From assembly GCA_902495525.1 (NCBI GenBank), contig CABUXL010000001.1:49365-113364 (forward strand): a stretch of 64,000 nt of DNA, read 5' to 3'. Numbering within the stretch: position 1 is the stretch's first letter; each line of letters starts with the position of its first letter. Below the pieces are notes generated by a model. The model was not told the DNA's origin. It saw only the letters and a program-made list of their open reading frames with translations, and searched no databases. Below, in pieces: positions 46,473-54,547 of the stretch. The DNA is from an uncultured Collinsella sp. (GTDB lineage Bacteria > Actinomycetota > Coriobacteriia > Coriobacteriales > Coriobacteriaceae). A program made the position numbers and the translations under genes.

Positions 46473-47825
46473 TTAACTTTGGGCTCGCACGCGAGCGCTG
46501 CCTATTTCGGTCAGATGATATTTCTGGCCATGTTTGATTACCAAGCCGGCTTGTGCCAAGTCGTTGAGCGTTCGCGACCACGTGGGCGCTGAGTTTCCAA
46601 ACGCTCGTGCCAGGTCGGTTGCGCCACACTCTTGGTTTTGAGCCAGATAGCCCAGTGCCGCTTCGCCGCGCTCGCTTACGAACACGTCCGGTTGTGGCTG
46701 CGCATACTGATTTGCTGCATTAGGATACATCATTTGAGCTGCTGGTTGTTGAGAACTCTGCATCGGCGGCATTTGCTGTTGAAAACTTTGAGGCCACTGT
46801 TGGTAAGGCTGCGGAGGCATCTGCTGGGCCCAGGGGTTGTACTGCTGCTGCGGCATCTGCTGGTACGGCTGCTGATATCCCTGCTGGTACTGCTGCGGGA
46901 ACTGCTGGCCATACCCCAGTGGCGGCATCTGCTGATATGGATATCCCTGTTGGTACGGCTGATAGCCCATTTGCTGGCCACCCGTTGCCCCCGTCGCCTG
47001 CTGCATTGCTGCTGCATCCTGATCCGCCAGCGGCATGGCCTCTGGTGCGTTTGGCGGCATCGACATCGATGCCGCCTGGGGCTCTTGTGTAGGAAGTATT
47101 CCGGCCTGCTGCATCTGCCCCACGGGGGGCTGCATCTGCTGCGTTGCCATGGGCCGCTGCGCAAAAGCTCCCGGCGGGGGATATGTGGGCTGCTCCGTCT
47201 CGGGCCGCACGGCAGCACCGCGTCCACCGGCACGCTCGATTTCCTGCACGCGTTTAGGGTCCAGGCTTACCGTAACCACGGTGCCGTTGCCCATGTTGTC
47301 CTCGATGGATACGGCACCGCCGGCGTTTTCCAAATACTCCTGCACCATGGGAAACCCTGCTCCGGTTCCACGGATATAGCGCTTCATCTTGCTGTTTGCG
47401 CTGGTAACGCCGAAGTCGAAAGCGCGTTCCTTGTCGTCGATGCCGGGTCCTTGATCAGCAAAGCGGATGGTGTCTCCGCCGTCCAGAATCGAGATGATGG
47501 GCTCGGCAAAGTGCGCGTGGATAAAGTTTTCGACAATCTCGCGGATGACCATGAGCGAGATATGGCCACCTTGTTCTTTCATGCACTGGTAGACGGTGTT
47601 GGTCGTCTCTTCCAAATACGTGCGGACATCTTGCGGATCAATGACGATCACACGCGGTGTCGACAGCATGTCGTCATAGACGGCGATGCGCGCGGCGTAC
47701 ATGGCTTTTGGCGCCTGCGTGGTCGTCTGCTCGCGTTCCTCACGCTCTTCGCGCACGCCGGTGATGTGCTCGTTGTCGGGTGCCGGGTCTCCGGAATCGA
47801 CCATGGTGTAAAAGTCGTCAGACAT
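46473..47825 (-). CDS. GHKL ATPase with Q/P-rich linker and C-terminal winged helix, origin-linked
   Basis: A 450-residue protein, not a named family. The N-terminal 40 residues are charged. A histidine-kinase-like ATPase domain spans about 45-195: N-box REIVENFIHAHF, G1 ADQGPGID, G2 RGTGAGFPMVQEYL. No phosphoacceptor-His domain is present, so it resembles anti-sigma kinases (SpoIIAB/RsbW) or solitary GHKL modules. Residues about 210-385 are extremely rich in Gln, Pro, Tyr and Met (repeats like QGYQQPYQQMP), a prion-like composition. The C-terminal 60 residues look like a MarR-type winged helix (GATDLARAFGNSAPTWSRTLNDLAQAGLVIKHGQKYHLTEIG). It lies between the origin region and dnaA and is probably co-transcribed with dnaA. 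Function unknown; DNA-binding regulation of initiation is a guess. Confidence 0.75.
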   Translation of the reverse strand: MSDDFYTMVDSGDPAPDNEHITGVREEREEREQTTTQAPKAMYAARIAVYDDMLSTPRVIVIDPQDVRTYLEETTNTVYQCMKEQGGHISLMVIREIVENFIHAHFAEPIISILDGGDTIRFADQGPGIDDKERAFDFGVTSANSKMKRYIRGTGAGFPMVQEYLENAGGAVSIEDNMGNGTVVTVSLDPKRVQEIERAGGRGAAVRPETEQPTYPPPGAFAQRPMATQQMQPPVGQMQQAGILPTQEPQAASMSMPPNAPEAMPLADQDAAAMQQATGATGGQQMGYQPYQQGYPYQQMPPLGYGQQFPQQYQQGYQQPYQQMPQQQYNPWAQQMPPQPYQQWPQSFQQQMPPMQSSQQPAAQMMYPNAANQYAQPQPDVFVSERGEAALGYLAQNQECGATDLARAFGNSAPTWSRTLNDLAQAGLVIKHGQKYHLTEIGSARVRAQS

Positions 47826-48170
47826 GCCGCTCGCAATCTTTCAAAAGGTTTCGAACAAATAGTAGCTCACCGTGCAATGTTTCTCATCTTTCGACAACTT
47901 TTCAAAACCTGTTGAAAACTTTGGAAAACGGACGAAAAGTTCTCAACATTGCCAACATGACCTGTTGAAAACTCGATGAAATATCGTGAAAAGTTGCCAT
48001 GCACCGCTAAATCGAGCTCGGCTTATGGGGGAACCGTGTGAACTGCGCAACCTTTTACCTTTGATTTCTTGACATTTGAACATTGATTTCCCTACAATCT
48101 TCAAGCTCACGTGTCTATATCTGCGTCCGCGCCCCCGCGGACACTCGAAATGCAGCAGGAGGAACTTAAG
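47826..48170. other. Candidate oriC region between rpmH and the dnaA operon
   Basis: A 345-bp gene-free region where transcription diverges. DnaA-box-like sites: TTTTCAACA on the minus strand at 47910-47918 and 47963-47971, and TTCTCAACA on the plus strand at 47940-47948, plus weaker relatives (TTTCGACAA near 47889). It also holds the rpmH promoter and must hold that of the dnaA operon, which I could not place confidently. Confidence 0.65.
48069..48098 (+). promoter_or_regulatory. Promoter of the rpmH operon
   Basis: -35 TTGACA (48069-48074) and -10 TACAAT (48093-48098) with 18-bp spacing, about 65 bases upstream of the rpmH ATG. Confidence 0.8.
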
Positions 48171-48305
48171 ATGAAGCGTACGTATCAGCCTAATAAGCGT
48201 AAGCGTGCCAAGACCCATGGCTTCCGTGCCCGTATGGCCACTAAGGGTGGTCGTGCCGTGCTCGCCCGTCGTCGCGCCAAGGGCCGCAAGCGTCTCACTG
48301 TCTAG
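48171..48305 (+). CDS. rpmH: 50S ribosomal protein bL34
   Basis: A 44-residue basic protein, MKRTYQPNKRKRAKTHGF onward, with the typical RMATKGGRAVLARRRAKGRKRL end. The ATG has AGGAGG eight bases upstream; a longer open frame from 48111 has no ribosome binding site. It is the first gene of the rpmH-rnpA-yidD-yidC-khpB cluster that reads away from the origin. Confidence 0.97.
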   Translation: MKRTYQPNKRKRAKTHGFRARMATKGGRAVLARRRAKGRKRLTV

Positions 48306-48325
48306 CAGCGATACACACATCTCGC

Positions 48326-48664
48326 ATGAAGACTATTAAGTCTCGGCAAGATTTCGAGCATGTGTTCAGTCAGGGGCGTCGTTTCAATCACCCTCTGATT
48401 CGAATGACCATATGTGAATCGGTTGGCGAAGGCGACTCCGGAAGGGTCGCCTTCGTTGGTGCTAAACGGCTCGGTTGTGCTGTCGTGCGCAACCGTTCTA
48501 AGCGTGTGATGCGCGAGGCCGCCCGCAGCTGTGGATTTCCCGTTGCGGGTTATGACATCATCTTGTTCGCAACTCCCAAGACGAGGGTTTCCTCGCCGCA
48601 GGAGATGGACAATGCATTGCGTTCGCTTATGAAACGCGCCGGCGTTGCCGGGGAGGAGCGATGA
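48326..48664 (+). CDS. rnpA: Ribonuclease P protein component
   Basis: A 112-residue protein cofactor of RNase P, which matures tRNA 5' ends. The signature RNRSKRVMREAAR is present, with the N-terminal FEHVFSQGRRFNHPLI as in the family. It lies 20 bases after rpmH. Its stop overlaps the yidD start (ATGA). Confidence 0.95.
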   Translation: MKTIKSRQDFEHVFSQGRRFNHPLIRMTICESVGEGDSGRVAFVGAKRLGCAVVRNRSKRVMREAARSCGFPVAGYDIILFATPKTRVSSPQEMDNALRSLMKRAGVAGEER

Positions 48665-48885
48665 GCAATCACGTTTTGCGACGTGTTGCCATCGCTCCTA
48701 TTCGCATATATCAACAGGTTATTTCGCCCTTATTGCCTGACGCCTGCATTTATTACCCAACGTGCTCGCAATACGCCGTCCAGGCGATTGAGAAGTACGG
48801 TGTTTTGAGAGGCTGCTGGCTTGCCGTGAGGCGCATCGCTCGCTGCAATCCCCTGCACGTCGGCGGTTATGACCCTGTGCCCTAG
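48661..48885 (+). CDS. yidD: Membrane protein insertion efficiency factor YidD
   Basis: A 74-residue protein with the family core YQQVISPLLPDACIYYPTCSQYAVQAI and CNPLHVGGYDPVP. It helps YidC-dependent insertion. It overlaps rnpA by four bases and precedes yidC by 29 bases, with GGAGG before yidC. Confidence 0.95.
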   Translation: MSNHVLRRVAIAPIRIYQQVISPLLPDACIYYPTCSQYAVQAIEKYGVLRGCWLAVRRIARCNPLHVGGYDPVP

Positions 48886-48914
48886 CGGGCACTCGCTATC
48901 GGAGGAAAACTTAC

Positions 48915-49685
48915 ATGTGGGATTGGATCGTTAACATCCTTTTCGAGCTGCTCAAGCTCATCCAGACCTTTGCGGTCGACTGGGGCCTGTCCATCATCAT
49001 CCTGGTGGTCATCATCCGTCTGCTGCTGACGCCGCTTATGCTCAAGTCGACCAAGTCGACGGCTCGCATGCAGGTGCTGCAGCCTAAGATGCTCGAGATC
49101 CAGGAGCGCTACGCCGACGACCCCCAGCGTCAGGCCGAGGAGATGCAGAAGTTCTACAGCGAGAACAAGTTCAACCCGATGGCTGGTTGTCTGCCGCTGT
49201 TGATTCAGATGCCTGTCCTGTTCGCCTTGTTTACGTTGCTGCGCAACCTGCCGGACTACTTTAACGACGGCACGTTCTCGTTCTTTAATATTCTGCCCGA
49301 CCTGACCACCACGCCGAGTGCCTCCTTTGCCGATGGCTTTATGGTCGCGCTGCCTGCGCTGGTCTGCCTGATCCTGTTCGCTGTCCTGACCCTGATTCCG
49401 CAGCTCTATATGTCGCGCAACCAGACCGGCCAGCAGGCTCAGAGCATGCGTATGATGGCCGTTGTCATGACGGTCATGATGCTTTGGATGGGCTGGAGCC
49501 TTCCCGTTGGTGTTCTGCTGTACTACGACGTCTCGTCTGCTTGGCAGGTTATCCAGCAGATTTTTGTGACGCAGAAGGTCATCGACAAGGCGAAGGCCGA
49601 TGAGGAGGAGCGCCTTAAGAACGCGCCGCTGCAGGTTGAGGTCACTCGTCGCGAGAAGAAGCCGCGCCCGCACAAGAAGAAGTAG
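48915..49685 (+). CDS. yidC: Membrane protein insertase YidC/Oxa1
   Basis: A 256-residue insertase of the short Gram-positive type. The first TM helix spans about 22-42 (LSIIILVVIIRLLLTPLML). The hallmark cytoplasmic hairpin (MQVLQPKMLEIQERY, MQKFYSENKFNPMAGCLPLL) follows, then TM helices at about 95-110, 140-165 and 175-220. The conserved Arg in VIIRLLLTP lies in the hydrophilic groove. There is no obvious lipoprotein signal at the N-terminus. The tail is basic (KKPRPHKKK) for ribosome contact. Confidence 0.95.
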   Translation: MWDWIVNILFELLKLIQTFAVDWGLSIIILVVIIRLLLTPLMLKSTKSTARMQVLQPKMLEIQERYADDPQRQAEEMQKFYSENKFNPMAGCLPLLIQMPVLFALFTLLRNLPDYFNDGTFSFFNILPDLTTTPSASFADGFMVALPALVCLILFAVLTLIPQLYMSRNQTGQQAQSMRMMAVVMTVMMLWMGWSLPVGVLLYYDVSSAWQVIQQIFVTQKVIDKAKADEEERLKNAPLQVEVTRREKKPRPHKKK

Positions 49686-49729
49686 CGGGATATCAATCTT
49701 ATTTAGGTACCTAACTTTTGGAGTACGTT

Positions 49730-50299
49730 ATGTCTGAAGAGATCATCGAGGATATGCTTGAGGAGGTTGCCCCGCAGGTCGCGGGCGATTATCCCGAGAT
49801 TGCACAGCGCTACAAGGCCGGTGAAGAGCTGACCGATGAGGAGCTCGACACCATTGCCGATGTCGCGATTTCCATCCTGCGTTCCATCCTTTCGCACTTC
49901 GATGCCGCCAACTCTCCTATCGATGAGTATGAGGGCGACGAGGGTGAGCTGATTTTGGATGTAACGGCTCCCGACCTTGCTGTTCTCATTGGCCGTCATG
50001 GTCGCACCCTTGATGCCCTTCAGGTTATGTTCTCATTGCTGGTGAGCCGCAAGCTCGGCTTTAGGTATCCGGTTGTAGTGGACGTCGAGGGATACAAGAG
50101 CCGCCGTCAGGACAAGGTTGCCTCCATGGCTCAGTCTGCTGCCGAGCGTGCCATCCGCACTCATAAGAGTGTTTCGCTTCCGCCCATGAATGCCTACGAG
50201 CGCCGACTGGTTCACATTGCACTTCGTGGCAATGATGCCGTCGATACTCATTCTGAGGGTTCCGACCCTGATCGCCATGTGGTGATTGTTGCTCGATAA
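49730..50299 (+). CDS. khpB: Jag/KhpB-like RNA-binding protein (KH and R3H domains)
   Basis: A 189-residue protein. The N-terminal 70 residues are acidic and helical. The KH domain has the GXXG-type IGRHGRTLDALQ, and the R3H domain ends HSEGSDPDRHVVIV with the Arg/His pair (AYERRLVHIAL). The N-terminal Jag domain of firmicute homologues is absent. ATG 49730 has GGAG six bases upstream; the TTG frame start at 49718 overlaps that site. It is in the usual place after yidC and probably acts in sRNA/mRNA control of envelope growth. Confidence 0.9.
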   Translation: MSEEIIEDMLEEVAPQVAGDYPEIAQRYKAGEELTDEELDTIADVAISILRSILSHFDAANSPIDEYEGDEGELILDVTAPDLAVLIGRHGRTLDALQVMFSLLVSRKLGFRYPVVVDVEGYKSRRQDKVASMAQSAAERAIRTHKSVSLPPMNAYERRLVHIALRGNDAVDTHSEGSDPDRHVVIVAR

Positions 50300-50317
50300 T
50301 CTACTCGAGCTTATGCT

Positions 50318-50349
50318 AAGGGGACGTGGTTTCCACGTCCCCTTTTTTT
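50318..50349 (+). terminator. Terminator of the rpmH-khpB operon
   Basis: AAGGGGACGTGG/CCACGTCCCCTT stem with a two- to three-base loop, then seven Ts, 20 bases after the stop. Confidence 0.93.
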
Positions 50350-50395
50350 GTCAAAAGTTCTCGATACACTGATTTTTGTCAGAAAGGAGCTTTCG

Positions 50396-51133
50396 TTGTT
50401 AGTACTTACTGATCAGCAAGTAGACGAGATGTTGACTCGTCTAACTTCCTATTGCAAAGAGTATTCCTTGAGCGTAACTGATACTGAGCTGAGGAAATGT
50501 ATTCAGCATTTGGATTTGGTTCTGGAAAAAAATAAGACAACCAATCTCACCCGTATTCTTAACATAGAAGATGCTGCGGTACTTCATATCCTCGACTCTC
50601 TTGTTTTGCTCCCTTATATCAATAAGGCTCCTGAGGGAGCTTTGCTCGATATGGGAACAGGTGCGGGCTTCCCTGGTATTCCGTTAACCATAACCACGCA
50701 TCGTAAAGCTACTTATATTGACTCTGTTGGTAAGAAGGTTGATGCTGTCAATTCTTTTGTCCATGCTCTTGGATTGAAACATGCTCATGCGGTTCATGAT
50801 CGCCTTGAAGAATATGCTTGCAGCCATAAGAAGCAGTTCTCTGTCGTAACCGCCCGTGCACTGGCTCCTCTACCGATTCTTGTTGAGTATGCGGCTCCGT
50901 TCCTCAAAGACGGAGGGCTATTTGTTATCACCAAGGGTAATCCTTCGGATGAGGAGCTTGCTTCCGGCATGTCAGCAGCTAAGATTTGCGGCTTCACTTT
51001 GCTTCTGAATGACGCAATCGATTTGCCTGAGGGCTTGGGCCACAGGGAGTTTATTGTTCTTAAGAAGAGTCATCCAGCATCCGTTTCATTGCCTCGTGCA
51101 AATGGCATGGCAAAGAAGAATCCGCTTGCCTAG
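50396..51133 (+). CDS. rsmG: 16S rRNA (guanine527-N7)-methyltransferase
   Basis: A 245-residue SAM-dependent methyltransferase with motif I LLDMGTGAGFPGIPL and the downstream VTARALAPLP region typical of RsmG. The start is TTG 50396, six bases after AAAGGAG; the frame extends upstream to 50348, inside the preceding terminator. From here to parB the codon use is visibly less GC-biased than in the neighbouring genes. It precedes the parS cluster and parA, as in many bacteria. Confidence 0.93.
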   Translation: MLVLTDQQVDEMLTRLTSYCKEYSLSVTDTELRKCIQHLDLVLEKNKTTNLTRILNIEDAAVLHILDSLVLLPYINKAPEGALLDMGTGAGFPGIPLTITTHRKATYIDSVGKKVDAVNSFVHALGLKHAHAVHDRLEEYACSHKKQFSVVTARALAPLPILVEYAAPFLKDGGLFVITKGNPSDEELASGMSAAKICGFTLLLNDAIDLPEGLGHREFIVLKKSHPASVSLPRANGMAKKNPLA

Positions 51134-51134
51134 A

Positions 51135-51150
51135 TGTTTCACGTGAAACA
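51135..51150. promoter_or_regulatory. parS site 1
   Basis: The perfect 16-bp palindrome TGTTTCACGTGAAACA, the universal ParB-binding sequence, overlapping the end of rsmG's downstream region. Confidence 0.97.
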
Positions 51151-51173
51151 TAATGGTTACTAACAACTTGCAG

Positions 51174-51189
51174 TGTTTCACGTGAAACA
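51174..51189. promoter_or_regulatory. parS site 2
   Basis: Perfect TGTTTCACGTGAAACA, 39 bp from site 1. Confidence 0.97.
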
Positions 51190-51212
51190 TGGCGGTTGAT
51201 ATCGAATCGGAA

Positions 51213-51228
51213 TGTTTCACGTGAAACA
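51213..51228. promoter_or_regulatory. parS site 3
   Basis: Perfect TGTTTCACGTGAAACA, again 39 bp from the previous site and 40 bp before the parA start. Confidence 0.97.
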
Positions 51229-51267
51229 TCCTCCGTCTGACAGCTTTAATACACACCAGGAGGGACC

Positions 51268-52068
51268 GTGGGATTTCGCGACGTTAAGCGTTCTAAGAGC
51301 GCAAAAGACACGCGTATCATTGCAATCATCAATCAAAAAGGCGGCGTCGGTAAGTCAACAACGGCTGTAAACCTTGCAGCAGCACTGGGTGAGCAGGGTC
51401 GTAAGACACTGATTGTCGATTTTGATCCACAGGGAAACAGCACCAGTGGATTTGGAATTGAAAAAGAAGACCTTGATCACTGCATCTATGATGCATTGTT
51501 GAATGATGTGCCGGCAGAATCGCTTGTTCTTGATACAAATTGCAAAAAGGTATTCGTAATTCCAGCTACGATTCAGCTTGCAGGTGCCGAAATTGAGCTA
51601 GTAAGCGCAATTGCTCGTGAAACCCGCCTCAAAGATTTGCTTGAGCCGATTCAGGACGAGTTCGATTTTATTTTCATTGACTGTCCTCCTTCGCTCGGCC
51701 TGCTTACTATCAATGCCTTGACCGCAGCAGATAGCGTTTTGATTCCAATCCAGTGTGAGTATTACGCACTCGAGGGCGTTACGAAGCTGCTTGAGTCAAT
51801 GAAGATGGTCAAATCACGTCTGAACAAGGGCTTAGACACCTATGGCGTGCTTATGACCATGTATGACTCACGTACTTCTTTGTCGAATCAGGTTGTTGAG
51901 GAAGTTCAATCGTACTTTGGTGATAAGGCGTTTAAGACGCTGATTCCCCGTACGGTTAAAATCTCTGAAGCTCCGTCTTTTGGAGAACCGGTAATTACCT
52001 ATGCACCTCAAAACAAGGGTGCAAAAGCGTATATGAACCTTGCAAAAGAGGTGATCAAGCGTGCCTAG
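51268..52068 (+). CDS. parA: Chromosome partitioning ATPase ParA (Soj)
   Basis: A 266-residue deviant Walker ATPase: INQKGGVGKST (P-loop with the signature Lys), then DFDPQGNSTSGFG and IDCPPSLGLLT. It moves ParB-parS complexes and can regulate DnaA in other bacteria. The start is GTG with AGGAGG four bases upstream. The C-terminal end overlaps the parB start by eight bases. The three parS sites sit directly upstream. Confidence 0.96.
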   Translation: MGFRDVKRSKSAKDTRIIAIINQKGGVGKSTTAVNLAAALGEQGRKTLIVDFDPQGNSTSGFGIEKEDLDHCIYDALLNDVPAESLVLDTNCKKVFVIPATIQLAGAEIELVSAIARETRLKDLLEPIQDEFDFIFIDCPPSLGLLTINALTAADSVLIPIQCEYYALEGVTKLLESMKMVKSRLNKGLDTYGVLMTMYDSRTSLSNQVVEEVQSYFGDKAFKTLIPRTVKISEAPSFGEPVITYAPQNKGAKAYMNLAKEVIKRA

Positions 52069-52966
52069 TGCAAAAAAACGTGGCGGATTGGGGCGTGGAC
52101 TCAATGCTTTGGTCTCAGAGGCTGAGTATGAGACCGGTGGTACTGCTGCATCTGCTTCAAATGCCGCATCTGAAACAAAACTACCTATTGAGGATATCGT
52201 TCCCAACCCTAATCAACCGCGAATTCACTTTAATGAAACTGAACTTCGCGAGTTGAGCGAGTCAATCCAAGAACATGGCGTTTTGCAGCCGCTCTTGGTT
52301 CGCAAGCATGGAAACGGCTATGAGATCATCGCTGGTGAGCGTCGTTACCAGGCGTCAAAGCTTGCTGGTCTTGAGGAACTGCCTGTCATCATTAAAGATG
52401 TTAATGATGAAGAGATGCTGGCTCTTGCTCTTATCGAAAACCTTCAGCGTTCTGATCTGAATCCCGTCGAAGAGGCTAAGGGCTATCGCCAGCTCATCGA
52501 TGCTAGCGGTATGACCCAGGAGGCATTGTCGAAGGCCGTAAGCAAGTCACGCTCTGCAATTACAAACTCACTGCGCCTTCTCGATCTCCCCGAAGTAGTT
52601 CAGCAGATGATTTTTGAGGGTAAACTTACTGCTGGTCACGCACGTGCGATTCTTGCAGTTCCCTATGAGGATGCTCGAATTCGACTTGCAGAGAAGGTTG
52701 TTGCGGAGGGCCTTTCCGTAAGAGCGACAGAAAATCTTGCTCCATTGTTTTCTGCCGGAGAGACACCTAAGACGCCGCGGCCTGCAACGCCTCAGTCTTT
52801 TAAAAAGGCTGCGCGTGTACTTCGTCGGGTATTTAATACCAACGTGCGTGTGAAGAGCTCGCGTGGAAAGAATAAGATTGAGATTGAGTTTAAAGACGAG
52901 GAAGAGCTCTCTCGTATTCTTGGTGAAATGATTCAGTTTGATCAAGGAGGCCAAGATGAGGAATAA
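52061..52966 (+). CDS. parB: Chromosome partitioning protein ParB (Spo0J)
   Basis: A 301-residue CTP-dependent clamp. N-terminal basic KKRGGLGRGLNALVSE, then the ParB/Srx domain with box II GERRYQASKLAG and NLQRSDLNPVEEA. The HTH region (TQEALSKAVSKSRSAITNSLRLLDLP) binds parS. The C-terminal dimerisation domain ends in KIEIEFKDEEELSRIL. The start is GTG, overlapping parA. The C-terminal end overlaps the next small gene. Confidence 0.96.
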   Translation: MPSAKKRGGLGRGLNALVSEAEYETGGTAASASNAASETKLPIEDIVPNPNQPRIHFNETELRELSESIQEHGVLQPLLVRKHGNGYEIIAGERRYQASKLAGLEELPVIIKDVNDEEMLALALIENLQRSDLNPVEEAKGYRQLIDASGMTQEALSKAVSKSRSAITNSLRLLDLPEVVQQMIFEGKLTAGHARAILAVPYEDARIRLAEKVVAEGLSVRATENLAPLFSAGETPKTPRPATPQSFKKAARVLRRVFNTNVRVKSSRGKNKIEIEFKDEEELSRILGEMIQFDQGGQDEE

Positions 52967-53210
52967 GATTTTTACTGCGATTGCATTGGTGACGACTGTC
53001 GCGGCTAGTGCCTTTGCTGGCTATAAGATCGCGACAGACGATGAACTTCGAGGTCGTTTGCTTCGTGGCGCGCAAGATATCGTTGATACATCCAAGAAGA
53101 AAATGGATGTTATGACAGAAGATGTTGCCATGCGCACTGCTCAGGTAACGAAAAATCCTAAGATTAATCAAGGTTGGGTTAGCAACCAATGGGAAAATGT
53201 AGGCTATTAG
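52956..53210 (+). CDS. Small membrane protein downstream of parB (YtxH-like)
   Basis: 84 residues from ATG 52956, which has AAGGAGG five bases upstream, inside the last codons of parB. An N-terminal TM helix or signal segment (about 4-24, IFTAIALVTTVAASAFAGYKIA) is followed by a charged helical part (RGAQDIVDTSKKKMDVM). This layout recalls YtxH-type proteins. No function is known. Overlap with parB shows co-expression. Confidence 0.7.
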   Translation: MRNKIFTAIALVTTVAASAFAGYKIATDDELRGRLLRGAQDIVDTSKKKMDVMTEDVAMRTAQVTKNPKINQGWVSNQWENVGY

Positions 53211-53238
53211 GTACCTAACAATTACCCTGCATTTTTTG

Positions 53239-53280
53239 AGGGGCCCTTGTCTGATTCATGAGACAAGGGCCCCTTATTTT
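53239..53280 (+). terminator. Terminator of the parAB operon
   Basis: AGGGGCCCTTGTCT and complement (14 bp), eight-base loop, then TATTTT. Confidence 0.9.
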
Positions 53281-53337
53281 GTCAGTAAAAAATGGGAAAG
53301 GTAGCAGCTGGTCCAAAATTGAGGTCAATAAATGAAA

Positions 53338-53370
53338 CGGCCCCGGTTGCATATCCTGCAACCGGGGCCG
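53338..53370. terminator. Terminator of rlmN
   Basis: CGGCCCCGGTTGCA and complement (14 bp), five-base loop, about 40 bases after the rlmN stop on the minus strand. Confidence 0.8.
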
Positions 53371-53375
53371 TTCGA

Positions 53376-53391
53376 TGTTTCACATGAAACG
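53376..53391. promoter_or_regulatory. Degenerate parS-like site
   Basis: TGTTTCACATGAAACG, 14 of 16 matches to the perfect parS sites, in the gap between rlmN and its terminator. Confidence 0.55.
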
Positions 53392-53409
53392 TTTTGGAGT
53401 GCGACTCCC

Positions 53410-54462
53410 CTATGCGTTCTTCTGAACTTTGAAGCGCTGTTTCAGCTGTCCGCAAGCAGCGTCAATATCGTTACCACGGGAGTTACGAATCGTGGTCTCG
53501 ATGCCACGGGACTCAAGACGACGCTGAAGATCCTCAACCTTATGAATCGGCGACGGCTTGAGCGGGCTGCCCTCGATGTCGTTAAGCTGAATCAGGTTAA
53601 CGTGGCACAGCGTTCCCTCGCAGAAGTCGCAGAGTGCCTGCATCTCGGGATTTGTATCGTTGACGCCTTCGATCATGGCATACTCATAGGTCGGGCGGCG
53701 GCCAGTCTTCTCGGTGTAGAGCTGAAGTGCTTCGTGAAGGCGAAGCAGCGTGTACTTCTTAACACCGGGCATGAGCTTATTGCGCGTCGACTGGATGGCG
53801 GAATGCAGGGAAACGGCAAGAGTGAACTGCTCGGGGATATCGGCAAATTTGCGAATACCGGGAATAACGCCGCTGGTAGAGACGGTGAGGTGACGAGCGC
53901 CGATACCGATGCCATCGGGGTCGTTGAGGATACGCAGTGCCTTGAGAACCTCGTCGTAGTTGGCAAACGGCTCGCCCTGGCCCATGAAGACAACGCTTGT
54001 GGCACGCTCGCCAAAGTCGTTGGATACATGAAGCACCTGGTCGACGATCTCTTGAGCGGTCAGAGAGCGCTTGAGGCCGTTGAGACCGGTGGCGCAAAAG
54101 GCGCAGCCCATGCCGCAGCCTGCCTGGGTGGAAACGCAGACGGAAAGCTTGTTACGACGGGGCATGCCGACAGTCTCGACGGAAATGCCATCGTGGTACT
54201 CGAGCAGATACTTGCGCGAGCCATCTTTGGAAACCTGCTTGGTGAGTTCAGTCGGCGTATCAAAGGCAAAAGCCTCTTTAAGCTGCTCACGGAAAGCCTT
54301 GGGGAGGTTGGTCATATCGTCAAACGAACAAACGTTCTTCTCAAAGACCCATTCGATGAGCTGCTTCGCGCGGAAGGCGGGCTGGCCAAGTTCGGCCACG
54401 AGCTCGCGAATATCGTTTTGGCTCAAGTCGCGAATGTCCTGAGATTTAGTCCTGGGATTCAT
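53410..54462 (-). CDS. rlmN: Dual-specificity 23S rRNA/tRNA adenine-C2 methyltransferase
   Basis: A 350-residue radical-SAM enzyme that makes m2A2503 in 23S rRNA and m2A37 in tRNA. The 4Fe-4S motif CGMGCAFC is present, as is the GQGEPFANY segment. Conserved Cys near the C-terminus (AACGQLKQRF) fits the methylated cysteine. ATG 54462 gives the family length. It is divergent from ddl across a gap of about 85 bp. Confidence 0.96.
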   Translation of the reverse strand: MNPRTKSQDIRDLSQNDIRELVAELGQPAFRAKQLIEWVFEKNVCSFDDMTNLPKAFREQLKEAFAFDTPTELTKQVSKDGSRKYLLEYHDGISVETVGMPRRNKLSVCVSTQAGCGMGCAFCATGLNGLKRSLTAQEIVDQVLHVSNDFGERATSVVFMGQGEPFANYDEVLKALRILNDPDGIGIGARHLTVSTSGVIPGIRKFADIPEQFTLAVSLHSAIQSTRNKLMPGVKKYTLLRLHEALQLYTEKTGRRPTYEYAMIEGVNDTNPEMQALCDFCEGTLCHVNLIQLNDIEGSPLKPSPIHKVEDLQRRLESRGIETTIRNSRGNDIDAACGQLKQRFKVQKNA

Positions 54463-54547
54463 GGAAGCCTTTCGATTTTGGGGAAACGTAGAGGGTATCG
54501 CTACAATATGGTATCAGCTGCAGAAATTATAGAGGAGGAGTCTGCCC

